From NCBI RefSeq assembly GCF_000002985.6, contig NC_003284.9, positions 13,082,001 through 13,146,000 on the forward strand: DNA of 64,000 nucleotides. Reading direction: 5' to 3'. The stretch comes from Caenorhabditis elegans. Lineage: Eukaryota > Nematoda > Chromadorea > Rhabditida > Rhabditidae. Shown here piece by piece: positions 12,726 to 23,289 of the stretch. Below the pieces are notes generated by a model, which did no database searches, was not told the origin of the DNA, and worked only from the letters and a program-made list of their open reading frames with translations. Each line of letters opens with the position of its first letter. The first letter of the stretch is position 1. The position numbers and the translations under genes were made by a program.

Positions 12726-15700
12726 TCACTTTTTGAGGTTTTCTTTAGTGCTACACCCAAGCATCAATTTTGGTCCCAATTTCGCTTCTTCATTCACTCC
12801 ATTTTCAGCCCATGCCACAATCAGATCCATTGTGTTTTGACTCAGTTTCAATTGCATGATTGCGCGCAAATTTATATTTTGTGGAATTCTTTTTTGATAA
12901 CAACTCGAAAATGTTTGAGACTGTACACATTTTGGAAACAACTCAAAATTTTCGATTTGATTTACAAGTCCCTAAAAATTATTTTCATCGTCAATCAACA
13001 AAAAATCAAAACCAACCTTTACTGTTTCGATGTCCTTACTATTTACAATACTTTTGTTATTAGTATTGTAAACTGCGTCCACAAGGTACAACACAGATTC
13101 GTGACGGAGAATTTCATTTTCTCCAAATACAAGAACATATGCAATGATAAAGGCATTGTGAAACGGAGTCAATCCGTCTCGTGAATAACGAAAAACATCA
13201 TGAAGCGTTCGACGAAGAGAATTGACGGAATACCTCTAAAACAAAATAACATTATAAGAAATGTATTTCTAAATTTGAAACACTATTTAGTTATCTTGAG
13301 TATAAATGTTTTTAATTAGGAAAAAAGTTTTATATCGAAAAAACCAAACACAAAACATATGCCTCAAAAAATTGGAACTAATATCATTAACTATACAGGG
13401 TGGTCCATAATTATGGCGACCACTTTAGGGCACTGTAATTTTGTTTTGGACAGCGAGCAAAACAAGTGAATATACACATTTTATTGGTTAGAAAAAATCG
13501 AGCAAAATGACATATAAAACTTGACATTTATGACCACTCCACACGGCAGTGGCGCGCAAGTAGGCTCGATTTAGCTTACTTGTTAGTGGTGATTTTTAAA
13601 TGAGATACATTGAGTGATTTATTATTTTGATTATATATTAGGAATACCCTTGATACAACAAAGCTTTTCACGAATAATTTTCGAGTTTGATGTCCGGTGA
13701 CGGAAGTGGCATCTTGTGAAAGTTAGTAAAGTCAAGAAAAGTAAGCTCCCCCAAGTTTTGCGAATTTTTTTCCTTACCAGCCAACGATCTTCATGTTGAA
13801 AATGCGAATGTGTTCAGTTGAAATTTGTCTTAACTTAAAATGACAATTTGGTTTTCAATATTTTGATATATTTCACAGAAAACAGAATTTTTGGGCAAAT
13901 CTTTTTACAACGGACTGTTTGCACTGTTTTGAAAGGGCGAATGGCTACGTAAATCCAAACATAAGTTGGCACAAAATATGTCTATCGGCTCGGGTTTTGC
14001 TATTTTGAGTGTACGAAGTCTTGATAATTATTTAAAACATAGAAACTAATTACTTGATCCCATGAGCGCAGTAGGAGACGTCGGGCGCTAGACCTCCTCT
14101 AAAATAGAGAAAAATCATTCCCGATGTTGTAAGGTCCTCACTACCTTTAAAGTTGAAGGAAGTTGTATGGTAATTGACTTAAATGACAGAAAATACTGTG
14201 AACTTCTAAAAATAATCACATTTTAAAACTTTCGTAACATGGTAACCCCAGAAATCAAGTTCTTGCGAGCGCGTAGCAGGTCGCCATAATTATGGACCAC
14301 CCTGTATATAAAGCGCTAATGTCTGTCCCTATGTAGTTTACCTTTAATTTCGAAACAACTGGAAGTTCCCGGGCTTTATGGTAAATGTGCAGCCGACATT
14401 GATCGAGGTCCGCGATAGACACTGCATGTCTTTCGCGTCTCTCAAAAAGGTCGGGGGCCGCGCCGTAGTCCTCGGCTGGTTTAATATATCGCGTAGCATA
14501 TGTGTTGGGTTAGTCTAGGAAAATGATAAAAATTCCATGTAAGGGACAGTTTACATAATTTGTTTTTTATTGCAAAATTCCTCAAACTGTTTTATGTATA
14601 TCAAATATGTATTCAGTTGTGAATGAACGATCGCAAATTCGCGATGCAGTCTTACTAGGAAACCGTCAGAAGGTGCCCATCGGACTTGCATATGAGACCT
14701 ATGCCATTCGATAACCCATGTTTTAAAACGGTTACTTGTAAATTGTTACCGGCAAAACTCCAGAACCAAGCTCACGGCGGGCTTTCAAAGCTCCTAAAAT
14801 AGCACTGTAAGGCAGAACTTTAACGATCTAACGAAGCAATTTTCCAATTTTACTTTGGTAGCTCGTATCTCCGCGGATAAATTTTTTACAGAAAAGTCAT
14901 CAACTAAAAAGATGTTTATATTGTTGTAAAGAACAAGTTTGTAGTTGAAAGTTTTTTACCAAAAATTTTTTGTTTGAGTTAAAAGCATTAGAAAAGCAAT
15001 AACAGCATAAAAATAACAGCAACAGTAGCCGCACTTCACGCGCTTTTATCTCAAACAGAAATTTTTTGGTAAAAAACTTTCAACTACAAACTTGTTCTTT
15101 GCAACAATATCAACAACTTTTTAGTTGATGACTTTTCTGTAAAAAATTTTTCCACGGAGATAAGAGCTACCAAAATGAAATTGGAAAATTGGCCCTTCAA
15201 TGTTTCGTTAAAGTGCCATTTTAGGATTTTTGTGCGCTTGCCGTGAGCTTGGTTCTGGAGTTTTGCCGCTAAATGTTTACCAGTAACCGTTTAAAAACAT
15301 GGTCTATTGAATGGCTGATGTCTCATACAAGTCCGATGGGCACCTTCTGACGGTTCCCTAGTTAGTCCTAGCTTAGTAGAAAAACAGTGTTCACTGATTA
15401 TTTGTTCTCAAACAGGGCCAGAAATTAATGCGTATTTTGTTGTTTTTGTTCCGATAAAATCTCTAATTATGGATAACCGTAGTTTTTAAGTTTGTTTTTT
15501 TTTTAAATTTTTTTGAGAGCCTCAAAAAAACACGTCTACATACCGAAACATTTATTGCAACTTGTTCGGCTATTTTTTCGTACATTTTGTCGGAATAAAG
15601 TACTTCATAGTATCCTATCGAGTTTGCATTGATAATAACCGAATCATCTGCCACAAGTTCCAAACTAGTGCTGTTTCTGTTTAACCACGCCATTTGTACT

Positions 15701-18418
15701 CTTGCTTCTCCTGGTTCCTGATACCAAATAGGAATGTCCCATTTGTAATCGCATTCGTTTAACATTAACTGAGGCTCATACAGGTGGGATTGTGTTAGCG
15801 TAGCAATGCCGTTGTCATTGGAGACTTGAATCGTTGGAAATCCGTTCTGATGAGTCCAACACCTGGCAAACTTCTCGATATCAAAAGGTTTTCCGTTTGT
15901 GTCGAGTGTCTCAGAAGAAGTGCGAAAAGCCTCGTACAAATCGTTGTCATCAACATTATCATATTGATTTTTTTCCAAATAGAACTTAATGGCTTCATTA
16001 AAGTATTCGGTTCCAAATATATTTTCAAGCATTCGAACAAATGAGCAGCCCTGTAAGGTAGTTTTTATTTATTTTTTTTTGAAAGGATTGAAAGGAAAAT
16101 GTGCGGTTTTGGCTTTGAAATAACATCGTTAGTCCTGTTCGCAAAAACAAATACTCGCCAACTGGTGGCCATTTCTCAACTAACTTTAGAGGTTTTCTAA
16201 CGTCGATTTGCCGAGTGAGAGGGTTTCGCACAATTCCCGAAGTTTCAGGGAAATTTTAAATTTGAAAAACTCACTTTGTTGACTATTTGCGTTTAAATGT
16301 TTCAAATTTGAGTTTGAAAGAGCAAAAAAAAAGGAATTCAAAAATAATCACAGAAATGGTTTTCCTGTTTTTCCGTTTGCTTATTCACTTTTTGCGAGTC
16401 TCTTGGTATTTCTCAAACAACTTTCTTTAATTTTAACAACAGGAAATGCAATAACTGAATTGATACCTTCATGTAAACTGTTGCCGCATTGTTCATAACG
16501 CTAGACAAATTTTTCCCAAAGTTCAAAGAAACTCCGCCATCGTTAATTTGTGGGTTGAACTGACAATTCAGGTAAAACTGAAATAACTGATATATGCTGT
16601 GATTACCTGGAAAAAACTAACCGTGTCTCGTTGATAATCTGGATCAAGAAATGTGAGACCGTATGATGTCATGTAACTTGCAAACCCTTCATTGAGCCAA
16701 ATGTGATCCCAATACTTCATTGTGACCAAATTACCAAACCATTGATGTGCAATTTCATGAATGACAATTTCAGTTACATCCATGGGGTCTCCGATCAAAG
16801 AATATGCACTTCAATTGTATAAATTGAACAGATAAACATAGATATTACTCACTTGTGGATAACAAGCCCCCAGTTTTCCATTGCACCAAATTTGAAATTC
16901 TGCACACTGACGAAGTCAAGTTTTTCCATGGGGTATCGAATTCCAAACTGCCTTTCAAATCCTTCAAGCACAATGCGGCTAATATTTAATGCATGATCAA
17001 CTCGGTCAATATTCACTGGGTCCGTGTAGACTCTGATCTGAAATTATTCAAAAGATTTTTAAAAAGGTTATTTTTTCTTTTTTGAATTTTTTGAAAACTA
17101 TCGATTCATATAACTAGAGAACGGCCAAAAAAAAAGAGTGGCCACCGGTCCACCGGCCCACCGGAGACACCCACCGGTTGATGCTTTTTTAACACCATTT
17201 GAGCAGGTTACAAAGGAAAGCCAATTTCGTCGGAATTTCAGACGTAAATTACCGGATTTCTGGAAGTCTCTTGCAAAAACTGATATGGTATTCTTACTCC
17301 TGATAATCTCAGCTTTCGAATGACATACGACTCGACCCAAAAGGCCACTCTTTTTTTTTGGCCGGTCCCTAGTAAGCTCCAAGTTTTATCGTCTGAAGAA
17401 TAAACTAAATTCCTAGTCAGCAAATCAAAACTTTGTATATTCTATTTTTAAAAATATAACAAGAATTTACAATCATTTTCTCACCCGAACGCCGTTATTT
17501 AATATTGTTTCTTTGAACTGAATATCGCCAATAAACAGTGCCAAGATATAAGAAGACATTTTCAATGTTTTCTTGTATGTGGTGGTTTTCCAATCATCAT
17601 TAACTTTTGATTCTACTTCAATACCATTTGACAGTGCAGTTGACCCAGTTGGGTGCTCCAATGATACATTCCAAGTGGCTTTGAATTCTGGCTCATCAAA
17701 GCAAGGTATCATATTCCGTGCGAATATCGTTTCAAATTGTGTGGCGAAGTTTGTCCTGTAACAATTTCATAACTTCTTAATTCTTAATAGATTGCAATCG
17801 TGTTTAACAATTATCAATAATCAAAAAATTCCTCACATTACAGTTCCATCTTCCCTCGTTGAGTTTGTAGCAAAAAGTCCTAATCCATCTGTTCTAACTT
17901 TTCCTTGGAAGTTTATTTGTATACCAGCACTTGATTGAACTTTAACCGTATTGTTTAGATAAAAGGTTAAAAATTGAGATTCCGTTTGCACGTTCCAGTG
18001 GCTTATACTGACATTTTGCTCATCCTAAAATTTAGATAAATTTAATGTGTCTTGAATAGTAAGAACATACAGATTGAAATGTTGCCGAGATGATATTCAG
18101 CGAGCTGGAATGCAAAACAAGTTTGTCTGTAGTTTCCTTAATGTCGAGTAAAATGTTAACATTTCCTTCAAATGTTATTTTATTTTCATCAGCTTTCCAT
18201 CCGTAACCCGGCAAGTATGTTTTGATGTGAATATCATAATGTGATGGGGAAACGTGTCTAGGTAGGCGATAACTAGCAACGTCGGCTATCCGAGCACTGT
18301 AAAATATATCTGATAAACCATATGAAGCATATTTAAAACAAAACAACTTTACTTACTCTAATTCGGACGCAAATGGTTTTATGATGGCTAGGATAAAAAC
18401 AAGTATAAGTAACCGCAT
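12726..18418 (-). CDS. M1 family zinc aminopeptidase, secreted or ectoenzyme (copy 1)
   Basis: A predicted zinc exopeptidase removing N-terminal residues from peptides. The start at 18418 opens a signal peptide ([18 protein letters not shown]). Next come the N-terminal beta domain ([20 protein letters not shown]), [12 protein letters not shown] and the substrate-binding FGAMENWG. The zinc motif HEIAH (16745-16759) is followed by WFGNLV and, 18 residues later, by NEGFA. The catalytic-Tyr region reads [13 protein letters not shown]. The exon ending near 15538 stops in phase (EQVAINVS). By homology with copy 2, I assign two further exons at 13235-13023 (starting [15 protein letters not shown]) and 12971-12726 (ending [10 protein letters not shown], stop). 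They lie beyond a 2.3 kb intron holding two transposon-derived repeats. The predicted protein is nearly 800 residues, so the long helical C-terminal domain usual in M1 enzymes is largely missing. This is probably R03G8.6 or R03G8.4 by memory; which one is uncertain. Confidence 0.85.
13396..14304. mobile_element. mariner-like non-autonomous transposon, 909 bp
   Basis: It has perfect terminal inverted repeats of about 26 bases, starting CAGGGTGGTCCATAATTATG at the left end. The right end is its exact complement, ending CCACCCTG. It is flanked on both sides by TA, the Tc1/mariner target-site duplication. There is no transposase-length ORF inside, so it is a non-autonomous copy. It lies in the long intron of aminopeptidase copy 1. 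The near-identity of the ends suggests a fairly recent insertion. Confidence 0.85.
14387..14520. repeat. GC-richer spacer with diverged dispersed repeat
   Basis: It contains the second copy of the CCGACATT[A/G]ATC[A/G]AGGT motif also seen at 8501-8534. It is noticeably richer in G+C than the flanking intron. It sits between the mariner-like element and the fold-back element. The family is not identified. Confidence 0.4.
14655..15362. repeat. long fold-back (inverted-repeat) element, about 700 bp
   Basis: Two arms of roughly 310-340 bases (about 14655-14995 and 15052-15362) are inverted copies around a loop of about 55 bases. The outer ends are CTAGGAAACCGTCAGAAGGT and the complementary ACCTTCTGACGGTTCCCTAG. 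The inner ends carry TTCAACTACAAACTTGTTCT and its complement. The arms differ by scattered substitutions and a few indels, so it is old. It has no ORF. It could form a long hairpin in the aminopeptidase pre-mRNA intron, a possible ADAR or dsRNA substrate by inference. Confidence 0.85.
17114..17372. mobile_element. MITE with PIF/Harbinger-like TAA flanks
   Basis: The terminal inverted repeats of about 30 bases begin CTAGAGAACGGCC at the left and CTAGGGACCGGCC on the complement of the right end. Both run into an A9 tract and GAGTGGCC. TAA on each side could be a 3-base target duplication, which suggests the PIF/Harbinger type but does not prove it. The left interior holds a short tandem CCACCGG repeat. 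It lies in an intron of aminopeptidase copy 1. Confidence 0.7.
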
Positions 18419-19508
18419 TTTTTGAAAAATCTACTGTCGACGTAAAAATATCAAAATGGATGTTCGAAACAAAGTTAAATAGCAACGCGTTTTGAAAACA
18501 AAAGTTTAAACTTTGTATCATAGTGGTGACACACAATCGTACAAAAACACTGGAAATGGATCGTCATATATTGTTTAATGTACGTCACAGCTTCTCAATA
18601 TTGGTTTCTGTGAGCTTTCTAGAAAAACTATATTTCGGTTGCAAAATCAACAAAAAAACGCAATTGAAAACCGGTGTTCTCGACAAACTACTAAACATAT
18701 TAACAATACACATATTGTCTTGATAATAAAAACATTAATTTCCTAGAGATTGAAGAAAAAAAAACGAATCCGGACATGGACAGTCTGTATTTGAAAAAAA
18801 CGGACTTACAAAGTTCGGTTTTTGTTTATTGGTATCCTAGTGCTAGGATGTTACTACTTGCTTCATTTACTGGCAAACTTTTATAATGAGACGTGGAACT
18901 CCAAAGCTGTCCGACCACACAGGACGCATATTTCAGAACAAGAAAGTTGTTTAAACAAAAATTGGAATTTGGAAGTAGGCTATTCAAATCCAGATTTTCC
19001 ATTTTGCCTATTTATTTGGAAGAACGGCACCACAATAGGTCCTGGAGCACTCATCGATAGTTCTTACAGTGGTACTCAACTGTATACAGCTGATAAAGCT
19101 TGCTGAAGTGTGATTTCAAAACGTGTACAAGAGACATAATTATTCTACGGCGGATCTCAAGTCAAGCCCATTTTTCATAAGGTCTATGACGTGTTAATCA
19201 GAAATGAAGCTTCATATACATATATACTTCAAAGACATACTTTACACTTTATTTTAGTAATTTATCGGTATACAATCGTGTTCTTTGAAATTTGAAATTT
19301 AGTAGTTACTTTTGCATTTTGAGAAACTCGGAAAAGGGAGATTTATCAGAAAATTTGAAAAAGTTTCCTGCTCTTGTTTTTCCTTGACTATCCGACAATT
19401 TTCCCTTGTTGTGAGGATTTTCTGGACCTGGGGTTTCTGATACATCAACAAATTCATGAAGAACTCTGAAATCTATTGAGGTCAATTTCAGTTTCAAGTA
19501 TCAAATTT
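18419..19508. other. intergenic region between aminopeptidase paralogues
   Basis: This is the promoter side of aminopeptidase copy 1 and the 3' side of copy 2. It contains an orphan plus-strand reading frame (18795-19106, listed separately). A minus-strand frame (19497-19306, carrying DVSETPGPENPHNKG) lies just past the copy 2 stop and is probably 3' UTR. A possible acceptor in front of it leaves a small chance of an alternative terminal exon. Confidence 0.4.
18795..19106 (+). pseudogene. orphan open frame with one membrane helix, possible gene remnant
   Basis: An open frame of about 100 codons without an ATG at its head. It starts with a hydrophobic helix (LFIGILVLGCYYLLHLLANF) and continues with a protein-like stretch (NLEVGYSNPDFPFCLFIW) before a stop at 19104. 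It resembles the membrane anchor plus stem of a type II protein. I do not recognise the family, and no upstream exon gives a convincing start in phase. It may be a decayed or partial gene, or the first part of an unrecognised small gene. Confidence 0.3.
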
Positions 19509-22205
19509 TCACTTTTGCATTGAATCCTCATTTAGGCAATGTAACATTGAAATGAGCATCGATTTGTATTGATCAAATTTCAGCCACCAAACAATTTGAT
19601 CAATTGAACTTTTACTCAAATCAAGTTTCATAGAAGCACAAAAATGATCATAGCTGTTGAATGCATTAAAGAAGCATTTTGGAAATTCTTTAAAAGGACC
19701 ACATTTCGAAAATATATCGATATCATTTACCTCTTCAATCTGAATAATATTTTTCTAGATAAAACGGTTAAAAAATAGACCTGTATTCCTTCCAATATTC
19801 TTGATGCTTCATTAATATCCTGATTCAATTTCGCAATCGCATGCGTAAGATGCATTGCAGCCTTACTGCGAATTTCTTGATTTGTATCATTTGCCAAGGC
19901 TTGCGCAATAATGAGAGAGTTCTTCAGTGAAACTTCACCCTTGTAGTAATAATGAATAGCATCACTTAGTACACGAGCCTTTGTACTTGCAGAATACATC
20001 TTCAAAAAGTTGAAATAAGCAATATTTTATTATTTCTGTCACTTTTATTGCCAAATGCTTTATTTGTTCTGCACACTAATTTGTACCTGTGTGTTGTTTT
20101 TCAGTTCGCTTGCGACTTGCTCATACAGTACTTCAGAATATACAACATCGTACAATCCATTTGAATTAGCATTAATTATAGCAAATCCCGTAGTATTGAT
20201 CTCTAACTCGTCTTGATCTTTTTCCAACCATGTCAATTCAACTTCTGTGCTTCCACTTTGCTGATACCATATTGGGATATCCCATTTATTATTACATTCA
20301 TGGAAATCTCCAGTGACAATTTCCTTTACTTTTACTTGGCTGAGCCTAGTTTGACCGGCGTAATAGCTCGAAACATAAACTGTTGGATAGCCGGTTTGAT
20401 GAGTCCAGCATCTGCCAAACTCTTCAATATCAAATGGTTTACCGTTAATTTCAAGTTTGTCAGAGTATACTCTCAAGGCATCATACAGGTTTTTGTCTTC
20501 AACATTTGAAAAATCATGGGTGTGTAAATATGTCCTGATGGCTTCATTGAAGTGTTCAGTTCCAACAATTTTTTCAAGCATTCGAATGAATGAGCACCCC
20601 TGAAAGTCAATAATTTTTTAACATTAGTTTTTTTTCGTTAATCACTTTCGCGTAATTTTGAGATGGATTTCCAATTGCACCGTGAGAAAGTTTTATCATG
20701 GAATTCAAAGGTCCTAGCTCGTTACCGCTCTGTGATTCAAACTGAGGACTCAGATAGTACTAAAACAAATGAATTGATTTACAGTTTGATCAGATTGGTT
20801 CGAACACTTACATAATCTCTGTCGTAGTTTGGATCCAAGAAGGTATATCCATACGCTGTCATGTACGTTGCGAACCCCTCATTAAGCCACAGTTGATCCC
20901 AAAACTTCATTGTCACCAAATTACCAAACCATTGGTGGGCGATCTCGTGGGCCACAACTTCAGAAATAATATCAGTGTTACCTGGCATCAAGTTCTCAAT
21001 TAGAGTGTATGCTCTACAAGAAGACAAGTCATATTAAATTAAAAACCACGGCGTTACTGGTGAACGATGAGGCCCCAGTTCTCCATGGCACCATATCTGA
21101 AATTGTAAACAGCAATTAAGTCGAGCTTATCCATTTCATATGGGTAACCAAATTGTTTTTCAAATCCTTCTAAGACAATTCGACTGACGTTGAGTGCATG
21201 ATCAACACTGTCGATATGTCCAGGATCAGAGTATACTCGAATCTGAGAACAACTAATACATAGTAAAGAAAAGCTTAAAAGGCATATTACCCTAACACCA
21301 TTCTTGGTTACCGCTTCTTTGAATTGAACGTCACCGACAAAAATTGCCAAAATATAGGACGACATTTTCAATGTTGACTCAAATTCTGTGGTGGAAAAGT
21401 CATCGTTAGTTTTTGTATTATCTATTTCCTTAGCATTTGACAAAGCAGTTGAACCGGTTGGATGGACCACAGTGACATGCCAAATCGCCTTGAACTCCGG
21501 CTCATCGAAACACGGAACCATGAAACGAGCCGCTGTTGGTTCAAACTGTGTCACAGCGTTGTACCTGAACTTTTATTTTGAAGGACTGTGAATATACTGT
21601 CTTACATCGTAGTTTCATTTAATCCTGGCGATATTGTTCTATAATACCCTTCACCATCCTCACGAATTTTTCCAATTTTTCCATATAATGAATACTTAGA
21701 ATTGGTCTGCTGTCTGTTTTCAAATTTCCTGTTAAATAAAAAGTCACAAATTGCAAGTCGTATGTTGTGTTCAAATGGCTAATAGTGACGTTATCGCCAG
21801 CCTAAAATATTGAATCAGATTTTTCAAATTTGCACATACACATGCATTGTGCAAAAGAACATTATTAATATTCAAAGAATCTGTATGCAGAACAATTGTG
21901 TCAGTTTCTTCTTTAACTTCAATTTGAATTTTCACATCTCCTATAAAAGTGAAACTTTTTTCGTCGGCTTCCCACTTGTATCCTGGCAAAAAAGTTGTAA
22001 TATGCAAGCGGTACTCAGTTGGGAAAACATTTCTAGGCAAACGATAATTGGTGTCGTCAGTCTCTTGAGTTCTACAAGTGCAACAAATTTTGGCAGAACT
22101 TCTACACGTGTCAATACAACCACACTGAATATTTTGTACTTACACAACTTGTAAATCAGTGGTTTTAAAAAAAGTCAGTAAAATGAATAAGAAGGAAAAC
22201 CTCAT
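19509..22205 (-). CDS. M1 family zinc aminopeptidase, secreted or ectoenzyme (copy 2)
   Basis: A tandem paralogue of the gene at 12726-18418, in the same orientation. ATG at 22205 opens a signal peptide ([16 protein letters not shown]). Then follow [44 protein letters not shown], the zinc motif HEIAH (20935-20949) with WFGNLV and NEGFA, and [17 protein letters not shown] near the catalytic Tyr. The terminal exons are 19999-19781 ([20 protein letters not shown]) and 19739-19509 (ending CLNEDSMQK, stop). They align with the displaced terminal exons of copy 1. As in copy 1, the large M1 C-terminal helical domain is reduced to about 150 residues. All catalytic residues I can see are present, so activity is plausible. 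The two genes probably arose by local duplication. By memory this is one of R03G8.4/R03G8.6. Confidence 0.88.
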
Positions 22206-23289
22206 CGGTATCGTATGCCAATCCAAAATGCAAGGTGGAATGAAAACTTTGAAATTAGAACCAACTTAAATAGAAAAATATACTGTGATCAATGAAACCC
22301 TTATATTTTGCTCAGTGAATCTAAACAATATCGAAGAAAAAATCTATTCAAGTTAAAAATTGTGTTTTCTATTCAGAAAAGCTAAATTAACACGATAGTT
22401 TTGAATGTACAAAAACTCCAGGTTTGATTAAAAAGTATATTCCATTCTGAAATTTTTAGAAATGCATACAAAAGAGAAGCGACAGTTGGGAAACTGTTAA
22501 AACCCACTTCTATTGTGCTAAAAAGAACACATGAAATAGTCGAACTTTTCAATCACTTTTTGAACTGTTTTTATTGACTGTTAAAGAGTGGGGATTACAA
22601 TTTCAATTAACATTTAAAAGTACACATTTGTCTCAATTGAGGACTTTCAAAAAAAAATGGCAAAAACTCAATAATTGCCACTTTTGGACTGTCAATAAAT
22701 AAATTTTCAAAATTTGTAAAAAGTTTCACTATGATATTTGGTCATTTTGGCATCATAAGAATGGTTTTTAATTCTTTCCCCACTGGTCCTACTCTATGTT
22801 TAAGTTGATATATTTTTAGTCGATTGGTGGCCAAAATTCAAGTAATTGTTTTTTTTTTGCAATTTTTAAGCAAAAATGATAAATCTTTTTTCTTAACTTC
22901 ACAATTTCCATAGGTCAATTGAGTGAATAATCAATCTAAAAAACATTTTCTGATCATCAATTTTAATTATTTATTTTTTTTCTTCAATTTTTTTTTCTGA
23001 AAAAATGATTGTTTTATCACGTTCTATGCCGGAAAACACCCAAACAACACATCAACTCGTGATGGCCGCGTTCACATGGCCTAGAAATCTCTAGACAACG
23101 ACCGCACGCGCACTCCCTCCACGAGGTGGCGTGACATGGGGTTGCACTCTATACTCCCGCTTATCTTTTGTTTTCTCCCGCATTCAGTTTCACTCTGTCC
23201 GCGTTTCTTTGACCGCATCCGTTGATACCAAAACTTGCAGGAATTAATCTTCAAAGTCAGCGCCAGATTCAATTTCAAATGACTTCCAA
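22206..23289. other. divergent promoter region, aminopeptidase 2 / SERAC1-like
   Basis: AT-rich sequence up to about 23040, then a GC-rich block (about 23050-23260, with CGACCGCACGCGCACTCCCT) directly upstream of the SERAC1-like ATG. The GC-rich block is a likely core promoter/5' UTR for the plus-strand gene. No ORF here is credible. Confidence 0.5.

Noticed and set aside
19306-19497. Minus-strand frame with acceptor just downstream of aminopeptidase copy 2
   Set aside because: The terminal exon at 19739-19509 aligns well with copy 1 and ends in a proper stop, so this frame is most likely 3' UTR.
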